From positions 4,217,501 through 4,281,500 of the forward strand of contig CM037473.1 of NCBI GenBank assembly GCA_021014325.1: a stretch of 64,000 nt of DNA. Direction: 5' to 3'. The DNA comes from Plazaster borealis (lineage: Eukaryota > Echinodermata > Asteroidea > Forcipulatida > Labidiasteridae). The notes under the pieces were generated by a model that worked only from the letters and a program-made list of their open reading frames with translations, ran no database searches and was not told where the DNA came from. A program made the translations under genes and the position numbers. The first letter of the stretch is position 1. Every line of letters starts with the position of its first letter. Shown here piece by piece: positions 20,880-32,039 of this stretch.

Positions 20880-22034
20880 ATGGGTTCAAATGTGGCATCA
20901 AGTGACTGTGGTGCTTCTTATAACATCACTGAGGAGACGGTTTCTGAATGGCTTTTTACTCCAGCAGATACCATTATTATTACTGTCATTATACTGATCA
21001 TCATGGGTCTTGGTCTCATCAATAACTCTACTTTTATATTTGTAATTTTGCGTTCTCCAAAAATGAGATCTGAAACCAATGTTTACTTGACACATTTGGC
21101 ACTGGCTGATCTGCTGTTCCTGATTTTGGATGGTGTCTTCGAGCTCAGTAATCACACAGCAGCACCCGTTGTGTACGGCTTCTTTCTTAGGAGCTCAGCA
21201 GAATGTACCTGCTTTGTGACAGTAATAAATACTCATGGTTATTTTGCATCTATTGCATTTGTTACCACGGTGTCATTTGAGAGATACCTTGCATTGTGCC
21301 ATCCATTCAAACATCTGAAAATGCGTGGACGGCGTCGAACAAACAAAACAGTGGCGATCTGTTGGTTGGTAGGGTTGATGTTTTCAGGAATAACAGTGCC
21401 TGGTTCAGCTAAACATAATGTTATATGTCTTCATTGGCCTGATGATGACATGTACCAAGGGTTCCCATCCACTGTGGCGTATTGTGGCACCATACAGCCA
21501 TGGGTATTTTACTATACTACACCATTGTTAAATATTCCCTGGCTAATTGCACTGGTTGCCAACATTTATATGTATGTGAACATCATACAGACATTAAACA
21601 AACGCAAGAGTGCCCGGAGTAATAAACAAGGAGACAACAAAGCAGTGCATACTCGGAACCAAGTGGCCAAGATGCTGATCGTCAATGGCGTATTATTCTT
21701 CATCTGCCAGACACCGTACCGAGTTACAAGTCTGACTAAATGGATCTGTCTTTTGGCACAGATTCAGAATCCTTTACAAGCAAAACTTGGGTCTGCAACG
21801 TTATGGATTTCTGCAATTCCTCAGTATATTAACACCATTGTCAACCCTTTGATCTATGGTGTGATGAATTCTCAGTACCGTACAGCTTTAAAGGTTGCCT
21901 TTCAGTGCAAAAGAAGATCCAGAAATCAGGCAGTTTCTGCAACCGTTTTTCTCCATGCTATCAATGCACCAGAGACCAATATGCGATCGTCCAACACATG
22001 TAATGACAATGAAAAGGTGGAAAACAGACTGTGA
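20880..22034 (+). CDS. A4: class A GPCR with a one-residue insertion in TM3
   Basis: An intronless 384-residue receptor close to A3. All landmarks are present: LALAD, AEC in TM3, ERY, AYCG in ECL2, FFICQTP, NPLIY and the helix 8 Cys. Three extra bases near 21233-21236 add a His inside the TM3 sequence VINTGYFAS, making it VINTHGYFAS. This lies about ten residues after the disulfide Cys, in the upper part of the helix that normally faces the ligand pocket. The reading frame is kept, so the gene may be functional with altered TM3 register. Other changes include CGTIQPWVFYY in ECL2/TM5 and VTSLTKW at the end of TM6. The start is the conserved MGSN. Confidence 0.92.
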   Translation: MGSNVASSDCGASYNITEETVSEWLFTPADTIIITVIILIIMGLGLINNSTFIFVILRSPKMRSETNVYLTHLALADLLFLILDGVFELSNHTAAPVVYGFFLRSSAECTCFVTVINTHGYFASIAFVTTVSFERYLALCHPFKHLKMRGRRRTNKTVAICWLVGLMFSGITVPGSAKHNVICLHWPDDDMYQGFPSTVAYCGTIQPWVFYYTTPLLNIPWLIALVANIYMYVNIIQTLNKRKSARSNKQGDNKAVHTRNQVAKMLIVNGVLFFICQTPYRVTSLTKWICLLAQIQNPLQAKLGSATLWISAIPQYINTIVNPLIYGVMNSQYRTALKVAFQCKRRSRNQAVSATVFLHAINAPETNMRSSNTCNDNEKVENRL

Positions 22035-22794
22035 ATGAACACAACATAATTTGTGCAAATTCAACCGAGTAAGCCACTTAATTGTATTACATCATGATCA
22101 ACAGGAAATTGTTCATAACTGAATCAGAGGTATGGAAGGGTGGGTAACTTTGGAAAGTCTCAAACAAATCATTAAGGAAGGATCAAGAAATGTCCTTTAA
22201 GACCTTTTTAAAACTTAGTTTTTTTCAATTCAAAAATTAATGTAAAGTTTGTCTAAACACTGTCCAATGTGTAACACCCTGTATCTATGTTTAAGTTTGA
22301 CTTCATGTACTTTGTCATTGTGCATTTACTGAGTTTTGTTCCACAAACTTGATTCATATTCAAAAAAAGTACAAGAACTTGGAATTAAATGCTTCATGGG
22401 ATTTTCATTAATATTAATATTTTAATCGTGCTCAATGTTGTTACTGAGCTAGAACTTGAAATTCCTCCAAAATCAAGTGCATGGTAATGCTTGCATTTAT
22501 AGACTGAACACCATAAAACCCATCAATTCTTTTCATAAGGTCAGCCAGACCATTTTTTTAGGGTGCAAACGTTTTGTGTTGGTTTCAATATAAAGTGGAG
22601 TGTTTTGATAGACATTGCTCAGCCGGCTCCCATCTTTGTATTCCTTGTAAGAATGTTTTCATGAGCTTTAAATTTCAAAGTTTTGTTTACAAACTGGAGT
22701 AAAGGCTATTTTAAACAAAAACATACAAAATGTTTTGTAGAATATGTATTTCTTGTACAGTTCACATCCGCACAGTTTAATATTCAATTTATAT

Positions 22795-22920
22795 TCTTCC
22801 TGTGTATACATGGTACACTACCTAGGAATTTCACATATCTACTCTGAACTGCAGTCTACCAGTTCTGGTTTGGCTAATGTACACTAAGTGCTTTTAAGAA
22901 AATAAAAATAAATAACAAAG
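22795..22920 (+). promoter_or_regulatory. A5 upstream block, TGACC/GGTCA palindrome deleted and TATA lost
   Basis: At 22864/22865 about 36 bp present in A1-A4 are missing, including the whole TGACCTCATTGGTCA palindrome. The position of TATATAAAA now reads TTTTAAGAAAATAAAA (about 22890-22905). Upstream and downstream conserved blocks remain. A5 may therefore be expressed differently from its siblings; this is inference. Confidence 0.4.
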
Positions 22921-23755
22921 TCTCAAAATTCAATTTGTGTTTGAAATTAAACAGTCTCTTTACTGATTGACAGAGCACAATCTAAACGAAATCAGTATCT
23001 AGGTATGCATCAACGTTTGACCATGAATAAGCAACCAAAGAGTATAATATAAAACAAAACCCCGTTGCTGTACATTAGGTGTGTCAATACAGTCTTTTTT
23101 AATAGACAAGGCACAGGCGAGTTTGTACTTTGATAGAGCAGACGACTCCTACTGGCAGTATATGCAATACTCTTTTCTTTATAAACCTTGTCATGAAGGT
23201 ACAGTTGCACATGTCCAGACAACGTTTCTTAATAATCAATACTTGATTGTGCCATCGATGTAATAGTTGGTTATTCTGAGACGAAGTCGATGCATACAGG
23301 TACATGCTCTATACCTGCTCTGTACCTATAAGACATCATTAAGCAGACATGCAGAAGATCCTGGAAGGTATATGGAAACCTAATGGTTCATGAAGATTTT
23401 CAACGATTTGATGGTTTCTACAAAGAGAACAGTGGTGGCAAGATATCATGATTTTGTTTTATAATACATTAACTTGTTGTAATGTTTTAAAGATGGTCAA
23501 ACAGTCTTCTCCGACATCTGAAGAACAGAAACAACACAAAGCATTAGCTTTTAAAACTTGACTACCAGAAGCAAAATAATATTTCCACCAATGAGAAATA
23601 TAGTTAATGCTGATGTTAATTGTCTCGTTTCGCATTCTGGAAGCGAAATCCCTGCGAGACACATTTATTACACCTTGGAAGATAGACTTCTTTCTAATTA
23701 AAGTGATCAGTGACGAGTAGAATTCATCGGTAAACATTGCATGGATAAAGACAGC

Positions 23756-24907
23756 ATGGGTTCAAATGTGGCATCAAGTGACTGTGGTGCTTCTTATAAC
23801 ATCACTGAGGAGACGGTTTCTGAATGGCTTTCGACTTCAGCAGACACCATTATTATTACTGTCATTATACTGATCATCATGTGTCTTGGTCTCATCAACA
23901 ACTCTACTTTTATATTTGTAATTTTGCGTTCTCCAAAAATGAGATCTGAAACCAATATTTACTTGACACATTTGGCACTGGCTGATCTACTGTTCCTGAT
24001 TTTGAATGGTGTCTTCGAGCTCAGTAACCACACAGCAGCACCTGTTGTGTACGGCTTCTTTCTTAGGAGCTCAGCAGAATGTACCTGCTTTGTGAAAGTA
24101 ATAAATACTGGTTATTTTGCATCTATTGCATTCGTTACCACTGTGTCATTTGAGAGATACCTTGCGTTGTGCCATCCCATCAAACATCTGAAAATGCGTG
24201 GACGGCGTCGAACAAACAAAACAGTGGCGATCTGTTGGTTGGTGGGGTTGATGTTTTCAGGAATAACAGTGCCTGGTGCAGCTAAACATCATGTTGAATG
24301 TCTTCATTGGCCTGATGATGACATGTACCAAGGGTTCCCATCCACTGTGGCGTATTGTGGCGCCATACAGCCATGGGTAATTTACTATACTACACCATTG
24401 TTAAATGTTCCCTGGCTAATAACACTGGTTGCCAACATTTACATGTATGTGAACATCATACAGACATTAAACAAACGCAAGAGTGCCCGGAGTAATAAAC
24501 AAGGAGACAACAAAGCAGTGCAGACTCGGAACCAAGTGGCCAAGATGCTGATCGTCAATGGCGTATTATTCTTCATCTGCCAGACACCGTACCGAGTTAC
24601 AAGTCTGACTAAATGGATCTGTCTTTTGCCACAGATTCAGAATCCTTTACAAGCAAGACTTGGGTCTGCAACGGTATGGATTTCTGCAATTCCTCAGTAT
24701 ATCAACACCATTGTCAACCCTTTGATCTACGGTGTGATGAATTCTCAGTACCGTACAGCTTTAAAGGTTGCCTTTCAGTGCAAAAGAAGATCCAGAAATC
24801 AGGCAGTTTCTGCAACCGTTTTTCTCCATGCTATCAATGCACCAGAGACCAATATGCTATCGTTCAACACATGTAATGACAATGAAAAGGTGGAAAACAG
24901 ACTGTAA
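23756..24907 (+). CDS. A5: class A GPCR, subfamily A
   Basis: An intronless 383-residue receptor from the conserved MGSN start. An in-frame ATG at 23741 (created by one base change against A1-A4) would add MDKDS. All seven helices and the ERY, QTP and NPLIY landmarks are intact. Distinctive changes are Gly to Cys in TM1 (IMCLGLINNS), Thr to Lys at the top of TM3 (CFVKVINTGYF), NGVFELSNHT in ECL1, Pro in LLPQIQ of ECL3, and LSFNTC in the C-tail. The charged Lys facing a likely binding pocket suggests a ligand preference different from A3/A4. This is the last unit of the array; its 3' flank carries a small insertion at 25283-25438. Confidence 0.93.
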   Translation: MGSNVASSDCGASYNITEETVSEWLSTSADTIIITVIILIIMCLGLINNSTFIFVILRSPKMRSETNIYLTHLALADLLFLILNGVFELSNHTAAPVVYGFFLRSSAECTCFVKVINTGYFASIAFVTTVSFERYLALCHPIKHLKMRGRRRTNKTVAICWLVGLMFSGITVPGAAKHHVECLHWPDDDMYQGFPSTVAYCGAIQPWVIYYTTPLLNVPWLITLVANIYMYVNIIQTLNKRKSARSNKQGDNKAVQTRNQVAKMLIVNGVLFFICQTPYRVTSLTKWICLLPQIQNPLQARLGSATVWISAIPQYINTIVNPLIYGVMNSQYRTALKVAFQCKRRSRNQAVSATVFLHAINAPETNMLSFNTCNDNEKVENRL

Positions 24908-25282
24908 ATGAACACAACATAACTTGTGCAAATTCAACCGAGTATAAAGGCACTTAATTGTATTGCATCATGATCAGCTGGAAATTGTTCATAACTGAAA
25001 CAGAGGTATGGAAGGGTGGGTAACTTTGGAAAGTCTCAAACAAATAATCAAGGAAGGATCAAGAAATGTCCTCTAACACCCTTTTAAAATTGTGTAAGCT
25101 TTGTTTTAACACAGTGCACTGTCACGCTATATCCATGTTTAAGTTTGACTTCGTGTACTTTGTCGTTATGCATATACTGGGTTTATTCCATGCTTGATTC
25201 GTATTCAAAATAGTATAAAAAAAAAAAAAATTGGAAATAATATCTTCATGGGATTTTCATCAATGTTCATATTTTAATCGTG

Positions 25283-25438
25283 CACTCTAAAAACTCCCGG
25301 GTCAGAATTTACCCGGATTCCGAGTCCCAGGGGGCCTGTTCCATTTCCGGGTCAGGCTGACCCGGAAAGTGGTTAAAGGATGAGATTTTAACTCCGATTT
25401 TGCGTCATTATGATTCATTTTAGGGTAATTTTGACAAT
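25283..25438. repeat. short MITE-like insertion in the A5 3' flank
   Basis: Begins ACTCTAAAAACTCCCGGG with several ACCCGG/CCGGGT inverted words, and separates ATCGTGC from AATGTTGTCACTGAGCT, which are continuous in the other array A units. Related sequence occurs at 6772-6845 and, inverted, at 35900-36035. Confidence 0.6.
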
Positions 25439-25475
25439 AAATGTTGTCACTGAGCTGCAGCTTGAAATGCTGTGG

Positions 25476-26184
25476 ATATTTTCAATCAATTTCATGAAGG
25501 AAATGGTGTGCATAGTACATTCATCTTTATCATTTTGTCAACAAAAGTTGCTTAAAAAACTTAAAATGAATCAACCGCACTCTAAGACCCAAAACATTAT
25601 TTGTTTTATGTTAGCTAAGTTAAATGTGCTTAGTTTTGATTGATATTTGTAATTATATGTAACTAACCTTAAAAATAGACATTTCAGATAGATCAGATTA
25701 ATCAGAAAAATCTATGTTTCAAAATGTCAGATCCTCTGTCATATATTTGTGCTGTTTCATTGTTATGTTTAATAGTCAACCTTGTTTCCAATGCCACCGT
25801 CAGTGCCTGAATAGCTAGCCTACATTTTCCTCTTCTGAAAAAATCTGCTTCATTTCAGGCATTACTTTGTTCTTCAGTGTAAATGGTCAAAAGAATTTCA
25901 AAAAAATATGACTTTTTTTAAGGAGGCCAAGAAGCAATTGATCTACATACCACTCTCGTTATACATTCACCTTTACAGCACCAATTAAGACCCCTTGGTA
26001 TAAGTTTGTCATCAACTGCTGATAAGCACCAGTTAAGACAATTTGTTGCAGCATTTTGGTATAAACATAACCATTTTTATGTAAAGATCCTTGGTAAGTT
26101 TGTCATCAACTGCTGCTAATCATTTGTCAGGTAGAGCAGGTACCTCACAAGCAAACAAAACTACTCCAAGATATCTTTCCAATT
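25476..26184. other. non-coding, no gene recognised
   Basis: AT-rich spacer. The phrase GTTTGTCATCAACTGCTG occurs twice (about 26005 and 26098). No protein similarity was seen. Confidence 0.4.
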
Positions 26185-26770
26185 TACTGTCATATTACAC
26201 TCCTCCACTTTTTCTTTGGTCCACACTTGACATCACTCACTTGAATGTTCCCTGTGCAAACAAAGTTCTGGGTCAGAAAAACATTCAGTTTAACTGGACC
26301 ATTAATTTGGAACAATCTTCCTCCTTCCGTAGGGAGTCTGTTAGTTTACCTCTATATTTCGTAAAGATCTTAAAGGGATTGTATACGTTTGGTAATTGGA
26401 ACCCACTGTTTGTTTCAATCCTATATAGTTGTAGATATATATCATAAAAACAAGCCTGTGAAAATTTCATTTCAAAAGGTGGTAGCGTTTTTGAGATATT
26501 GCCGAAAATCTGGAGCGATTAAGTGATATCTTTTTCCATAAAAAAGTACTTCTAAGTGAAAAGTTTCTCAAAATGCATTATACTATCCAAAGCTGCTATA
26601 CTTCTTACCAAGTAAGTCTTTATTGCCATTAATTTCAGAGTCATTACGAAACGTATACAGACCCTTTAAGACTCACCTCTATCCATGTTAATTTCCAATA
26701 TTTGCGCTATAATCTTGATGGAATAGCGACTAGTAAATTGTAATTGTTATGTCATGCTATGTTAAGAAAG
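26185..26770 (+). mobile_element. LINE 3' tail, same family as 850-2590, split by a MITE
   Basis: 26185-26369 and 26671-26760 align in order with the last ~300 bp of the LINE at 2290-2585 (CTTTGGTCCACACTTGACAT, then WNNLP-type codons, then GACTCACC...CCATGTTAAT and the TTGCGCTAT...ATAGCG end). The interval 26370-26670 is a separate insertion. Confidence 0.75.
26370..26670. mobile_element. ~300-bp TTAA-flanked MITE
   Basis: Terminal inverted repeats of the form TTAAAGGGNNTGTATACGTTTSG at both ends, inserted at a TTAA inside the LINE tail. The interior contains 'aagcctgtgaaaattt', shared with the elements at 33243, 34618, 35203 and 51901, so they form one superfamily. TTAA targets are typical of piggyBac- or Kolobok-mobilised elements. 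Confidence 0.65.
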
Positions 26771-27689
26771 TGGCGAGACTTATTAAGACATCTAAATTTT
26801 GTGAGATTTTACCTCCGGGTGGCAACTCAATAATCTACCTTTAATGCATCTTTGAGGTGGCTATATAGTGTTGTTTTACATCGCTGTTTTTATGAAGTGC
26901 CGATTGATCCATGCAGCAAAAGTATATGTTTTTAGAAAATCACATTTTAAGTAGAACTTTTTTTAAAACTATTTAGAATTATAGAAAAAAACCACCGAAT
27001 TATTCAGTCATACCGAACTGTAAGTTTTTTGTTTTTTTTCAATCTTGCCACTGTTTTGACGAGTTATGAAAAGCTACAGACATTTTCACTTCGTAAAAAA
27101 ACACGGACCTGCCTGCAGAGTGCTGATACAAACCAATGCATTTTTAGGTTTGTCACTTCGTAAAAGCCGTGAATGAACGGCTACATCACTTCGTAAACAG
27201 GCCCAAAACAAACCACGCCTATTTTTGGCACTGTGCCCGCCCTATGTAATTAATGGATATAGTGGCGAATTTTAGTTTGTCACTTCATAAAACAAAAAGG
27301 TAAACAATATCTGATTCATCAGAAATGCTATAGTGTAGAAACTATTATGTATTTTAACATTATAGCATTGATTTGGTGTTGAACAAAGAAACAACTTGTT
27401 AAACCACAAATTATTTACTCAGTCAGTTTCCCTTGTGGTTTATTACTATAGTATTGAGAACCAGTACATATATAATTAACATCGGCTAAGTTCATGTAAA
27501 ATTGCAATGTAGACTTCATCCATGTCAAACCTTATTGTGATGGATGGGGAGTTTCTAACCACCACGGGGCTCATATTGACCACGCATGAGACACAAGCAA
27601 ACATGTTTTAGGAATTAACAACTCCATGTTCAAATCAGTTATATTACTGCAATTTACAAATTTAAAATGCTTGTCAAATCTTAATTTGA
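26771..27689. other. non-coding, with a repeated TCACTTCGTAAA motif
   Basis: TCACTTCGTAAA (or CTTCATAAA) recurs near 27085, 27154, 27188 and 27280. A small hairpin AGCCGTGAATGAACGGCT lies near 27165-27183. No gene recognised. Confidence 0.4.
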
Positions 27690-28210
27690 TTGATTAAATG
27701 ATTGATTGGTTTAGTTTATTGCTAAGAGTGTACAAGAATACAATCGAAATTGCCTTGGCTCTCGTGCTTAAAAATACATGAAAATACAACAGTAAAATGA
27801 CGAAATACATAATAATAATACATTACAGGAAATTAGTTAAAAAATCTAAAATGACACCCAAAATATTTAACAATGATAAATATAAATATTAAAAGCTTTC
27901 AGAAGTCTTCAAGAAAAACTGACAGATTGATTACTTAATATCAATTCAATCCCCTGATTGTGGTTGGATAAAAACTTCGCCCGAATCGTTCTGTATTGCA
28001 CTTGATTACTCTGTAGCGCTTCCCTGATCTTAACAAATCAAATAACTCATTAGCCGGATGAGAATCAACATTGATAATGGCAGTGGCCTTATTTTCCAAT
28101 CTGGATCTGTAAATCTCCGAAACCTAGGGAGATCTATACCCACAATACGTGCAGCTGACCTAACAACTCTTTCCAGTGCCCGACGGTCAGCCATGGTTGT
28201 ACTTCCATAC
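27690..28210 (-). mobile_element. LINE C-terminal fragment with 3' tail
   Basis: On the minus strand, broken frames read MADRRALERVVRSAARIVGI, then SHPANELFDLLRSGKRYR and RFGRSFYPTTIRGLN. This is the common C-terminal block of many LINE polyproteins (LFxLLpSGkRYR...R...SFfPxaI..LN). The lower part (27690-27900) is the AT-rich 3' tail. Confidence 0.75.
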
Positions 28211-28579
28211 CGTTAACACACTTTCAGATTGCAACTTAACCCTTTTTCTCTGATTATTATCACAACTGTACCGTACTTTGTCTTTAATGTTAGCATGTAT
28301 TGTGGACTATTGACCCATTTCACGATGCACAGCGCGCTTACAGGCGCCTATCCCGTCCGCCGTTTGTGGAGTCAAAATGTACACAAAAGAATTTGACTAA
28401 AAACATGGCGGAAATGTGTTCCACCTGGTTCAAGTGTTAAAAACAAATGGGGGGAAAAACTCCCAATCATTGTTTTGTTAGGTTTTTTAAAAAGAGTGTT
28501 TATGCTAAAAGCCTCTCTTGGTAAGGGGCTACAAGAAGAAAAATTGTTACATGTGGAAAGAACTCAGGAGAGCTGAAGG

Positions 28580-28720
28580 TAGGAATCGATATTCCACTTT
28601 AAACAATCTAGAATGTAGGATGGAGGGAAACATGCACCAGGCAAGGAGTTCCAAAGAGATCAAGTAAAACATCTCAGCAAAATGGGTGAGAAGAAGCAGA
28701 AAGTCTGATTTCACGCTCAA
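28580..28720 (-). mobile_element. short LINE relic (WNSLPG block)
   Basis: Minus strand reads SLWNSLPGACFPPSY, a LINE reverse-transcriptase C-terminal motif. Related relics are built into the upstream flanks of array B genes near 38900-39020, 43000-43100, 56240-56350 and 62100-62180. Confidence 0.6.
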
Positions 28721-29737
28721 ACATTCTGATAGGAGGAACTAGGTCGGACACACTGATGGCACATGATTTACCGTGACAATCTGTAGAAAAGACAAGAGGC
28801 TGGCTACAGACCTACGGTTGTACTGAATTACTTATCAACTTATTTTTAAATTCTTCACTCGATGTATCACCTGGGAGCCACTGGAAGTATTGTTTTTGTA
28901 GTAAAAAATTTAAAATCTAAATCGTCAGTCATTTTTCAGTAAAGTCTCACGCCTCAACCCATACCCCCCCCCAAAAAAAAACAAAAAAACAAACCCAAAA
29001 CCCCACAAAAAACCCATCACATTTTATTTAAACTGTAATAGATTGTGGGAAAACTGTTTTGCCATATAATCATTTGCGATGTTGTTTTTTTTACTTTTCA
29101 CGTATTGTTTATGTACCAGTAATATTTAACTTCATTCTCTACATGTCTACACTTCAGTTGAACTATTTTTTAAAGAATTGATAACAAAGAGTTACAACTT
29201 TTCAAATAGCAATCGCAATTAATTCGAAAGAGAACCTCTGTAACAATCAAATTACATCTATTTCAAATCAATGGACACCTCATAAACTATTCTAACAGAG
29301 GCAAGAACAGTCAGAGGAAGGATCGATGTGATCCCCTACGGACAGAACCATTGCACCCCTTTCTCACAAATTGTTGCACAATCCTTATAATGATTTCTTT
29401 GCCCTCCTACACCCCAGCTGCATCATTCCCCTTGCAACCCAACAAAGAATTTACATCCATTAGCAGTGAATGTTGAGAAAACTCTCATGTTTTGTTTGAT
29501 TATTTTTTAATAAGAAATCACAAGACTGGACAGCCACTTTAAGGTGAGGGCTACACATAGTTAACATTCTCAGTTTCGACTGATATAGGTAGACGAAATT
29601 GAATTGTTAAACGGAAGTCACAAAATCCGTTTAACCATTTAGGAAAATAAACATAGATGCACTGCCCTAAATGCAACAAAAAGTGGTTCCAATTCCAGTT
29701 GGTAAAGGGCTATACAGCTGATGAGTTATGTTGAATT
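28721..29737. other. non-coding, low complexity
   Basis: Includes C/A-rich low-complexity sequence near 28960-29020. No gene recognised. The 3' flank of B1 occupies the upper part. Confidence 0.4.
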
Positions 29738-30782
29738 TCACAGCATGGTGACATTAGTCTCAGTCTCATTTGAGTATCGTGCTCTCCTCATCACATGGGG
29801 ACAAATTGCGGGGATGTTTTTGTCTAATTGAGGCTGACTAGATCCAGTATTGCATCGAAATGCTTGAATGAATGCAGATCGGTATTGTGCATGAATTGTG
29901 CCGTATATCAGTGGATTGACTATGGTGTTTAACAATAGAGGAAGGTTGGAAAACCATGATCTGTCGGCTAACATAAATTCTGTTTCAAAAGTAATAGAAC
30001 GGTAGTGTAGTATGATGTAATAATATTTCACACAATGGAACACAATGGCTGGTGTCTGGCAGATGAAGAATACCGCACCGTTGACGATCAGAAGTTGTGC
30101 AACTTTGTTTCGACTTTGCTTTGCCTTATGATTTTTTCCTGTCAAAAAAGTAGCACTTCTGCGCTTGTTTAATGCATAAACGATCCGTATATGCATAAAA
30201 ACATTGGCAATCATTGCAGTGAACCAGGGTACCAATGACAGAGGTATCGTGAACAGTTCTGCATCAATATTTAAAGGCCCACAGTACTGTAACACTGTTG
30301 GAAAGTTCTGATAAACTTCAGGCCAGATGAAACAACGTTTTCAGATGTTTGACAGGATGGCATACAGCAAGATATCTCTCAAGTGACACTGTGGTGATAA
30401 GAGCAATGGATGCAAAGTATCCGATGTTTTTCAACAACCCAAAAGTGAAACATCCAGCAGAACTTTTCAAAATGTCATTGTTTGCTACAGATGGGGATGC
30501 TGCATAAGTCAAAATGTTGTACACCATGCTCGTAACAGTCAGGTACAGAAGATCAGCCAGGGCCAAGTGCACTAAGTAAATGTTTGTTGCAGATCTCATC
30601 GTGGGAACACGAAAAATGACGAACAGAAAAACAGAATTGTTGATCACGCCAAGACTCAAGATGATTGGTATGATGATGGTAATAACGATGGTGTCCTCAC
30701 GTGAATACCGCCACAACAATAAATTCGAACCAGAGACGTTTTCAGCATCTAAGCACCCTTCTAGGGAGTTATTATCCGCCAT
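29738..30782 (-). pseudogene. B1: class A GPCR, subfamily B, TM4 deleted
   Basis: The N-terminal part (MADNN start at 30782; an upstream in-frame ATG lies at 30791) is open through TM3, ERY and the HPVKHLK of ICL2. About 120 bp that encode the end of ICL2, all of TM4 and early ECL2 in B2-B5 are missing at about 30338. The frame shifts and stops. The remainder (WPEVYQ..., CGPLN, TM5, FFICQTP, NPLIY, C-tail ending VTML) is open from about 30330 to 29738 in another frame. No GT-AG boundaries fit an intron there. B1 is the most divergent B member and the one nearest array A. A MITE (30940-31216) sits in its upstream flank and the octamer seen in B2-B5 is absent. Confidence 0.88.
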
Positions 30783-30939
30783 TGTGTACAACTACCACAA
30801 ACCTTTGTCCTGGATATTCTTATGAAACTATCAGACTATGAGTATGAGTGGTCAACAATGGTATCCGTGCCGATGAAAGAAACACAATATGTTAGGCACT
30901 GATTATCATCCGGGTCAATTACAATTAGGCGAAATAAAA

Positions 30940-31216
30940 CAAAATCATGTTTAGCGTCCCCGCCCGCTTCCTTTTTAGAGACCACTGCCTATTTTATTAA
31001 TTTTTTACCAAACGATCTCAATACTGTGGTCTCATTTTCCGATGCATGTTGCCCATAAGAAGACAATATGTAATTTCCTGAGTCCAAGTGGCGGCAAAAA
31101 AAAAAAAAATAAAATAAAATAAAATTGTGTCGGGCGGCCATTTTTTAAAGAAAAAAAAACGGGAAAAAACTTCATCCTTCCTTTTAAAAAAAAGGCAGGA
31201 CGCTAAACATGTTTGT
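30940..31216. mobile_element. ~275-bp MITE upstream of B1
   Basis: Inverted ends ATCATGTTTAGCGTCC / GGACGCTAAACATG. The interior is A/T-rich with AAAT runs near 31098-31126. It lies about 160 bp upstream of the B1 start. Confidence 0.6.
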
Positions 31217-31460
31217 TCCCCTTTTTTTCTTAGGCTTCAGCGAGAGATTTTCTCCACTTACGAACCTAAACGGTAATGGGTGTGCAATATTTGTATAATT
31301 CATCAATGTCAGCACCGTAACTCTCCATGCTTCAAAACTAATTAATCTGTCATTCATCAAACGAGAAATTCAGGTTGCTTGTTTTCATGATTCGGTTTTT
31401 TTGACTGAATACTCTGGATTAAAGATCAACATCAATGTTTGAAGTAACGAGGATCCGGTT

Positions 31461-31562
31461 TCATGGCTCTGTTTACCGCCGAATTTTGCGCTTACGTCCA
31501 ATAGAATAATGTGCTTTACATGGCTCTCTAAGCGTAAAATCTCGCGGTAAGCAGAGCCATGA
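31461..31562. repeat. 102-bp hairpin element
   Basis: TCATGGCTCTGTTTACCGC (31461-31479) is the near-perfect inverse of GCGGTAAGCAGAGCCATGA (31544-31562), and the arms continue through TTTTGCGCTTA / AGCGTAAAA. A MITE-sized palindrome. Confidence 0.7.
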
Positions 31563-32039
31563 ATTGAAAAATTACAAAAAAATTTAAGACAAGAACTTCC
31601 CAAAGATGTTCATAGAAAAAAAACACAAAAAAGAAAAACAAAACAAAAACGTTTCCTGATTTTGCGAATCAATAAATTGTGATTGCCAGTCACCAGATGG
31701 TAGGGGAATTTAGTGATGTCATCGTTTATGTATCTGAAAAGTCGTGTGTCAATTGTCGTTTCATACAAAGGAACCATGAAAGGGAACCATGTTCTTTCAT
31801 CTTGAGTTCTCAAAAACAAGTTGGGATATTATTTGGTTCACTTCAACTTCCGGTTTGAGCCAGAAGACAAAGTCAATTTTGGGTGGTGCTTTAGCACATT
31901 AAACTTTGCACATGCTATCCCGATGATGTCATCATGACATCAATAATCATGTTTTGCGCTAATGGTGTCGTTGCGAAGTTTCTGTTGAGTTTTAAGGCTC
32001 AATTCACTTCCAACTAAATCTTTATTTTTATGGAGAAAA
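31563..32039. other. non-coding, no feature recognised
   Basis: No repeat pairing or protein similarity recognised. The sequence is AT-rich. Confidence 0.35.

Larger units (their letters stand above)
9130..25475 (+). repeat. tandem array A: five GPCR units of ~2.9 kb
   Basis: Five head-to-tail units, each with a conserved upstream block, an intronless receptor frame and a conserved 3' flank. Start-to-start spacings are about 2896, 3582, 4019 and 2876 bp. Subtracting the mobile insertions in units 3 and 4 brings all to about 2.85-2.9 kb. Homology between units begins near 9130 (the phrase 'gtaatgcttgaatttatag' and its paralogues near 11970, 14875, 22490) and ends near 25475. Non-coding flanks are nearly as similar as coding sequence, which indicates recent unequal duplication. 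Confidence 0.9.

Noticed and set aside
30300..30400. Intron in B1 hiding TM4
   Set aside because: TM4 codons are absent from the DNA, and the join lacks GT and AG signals. All other B genes are intronless.
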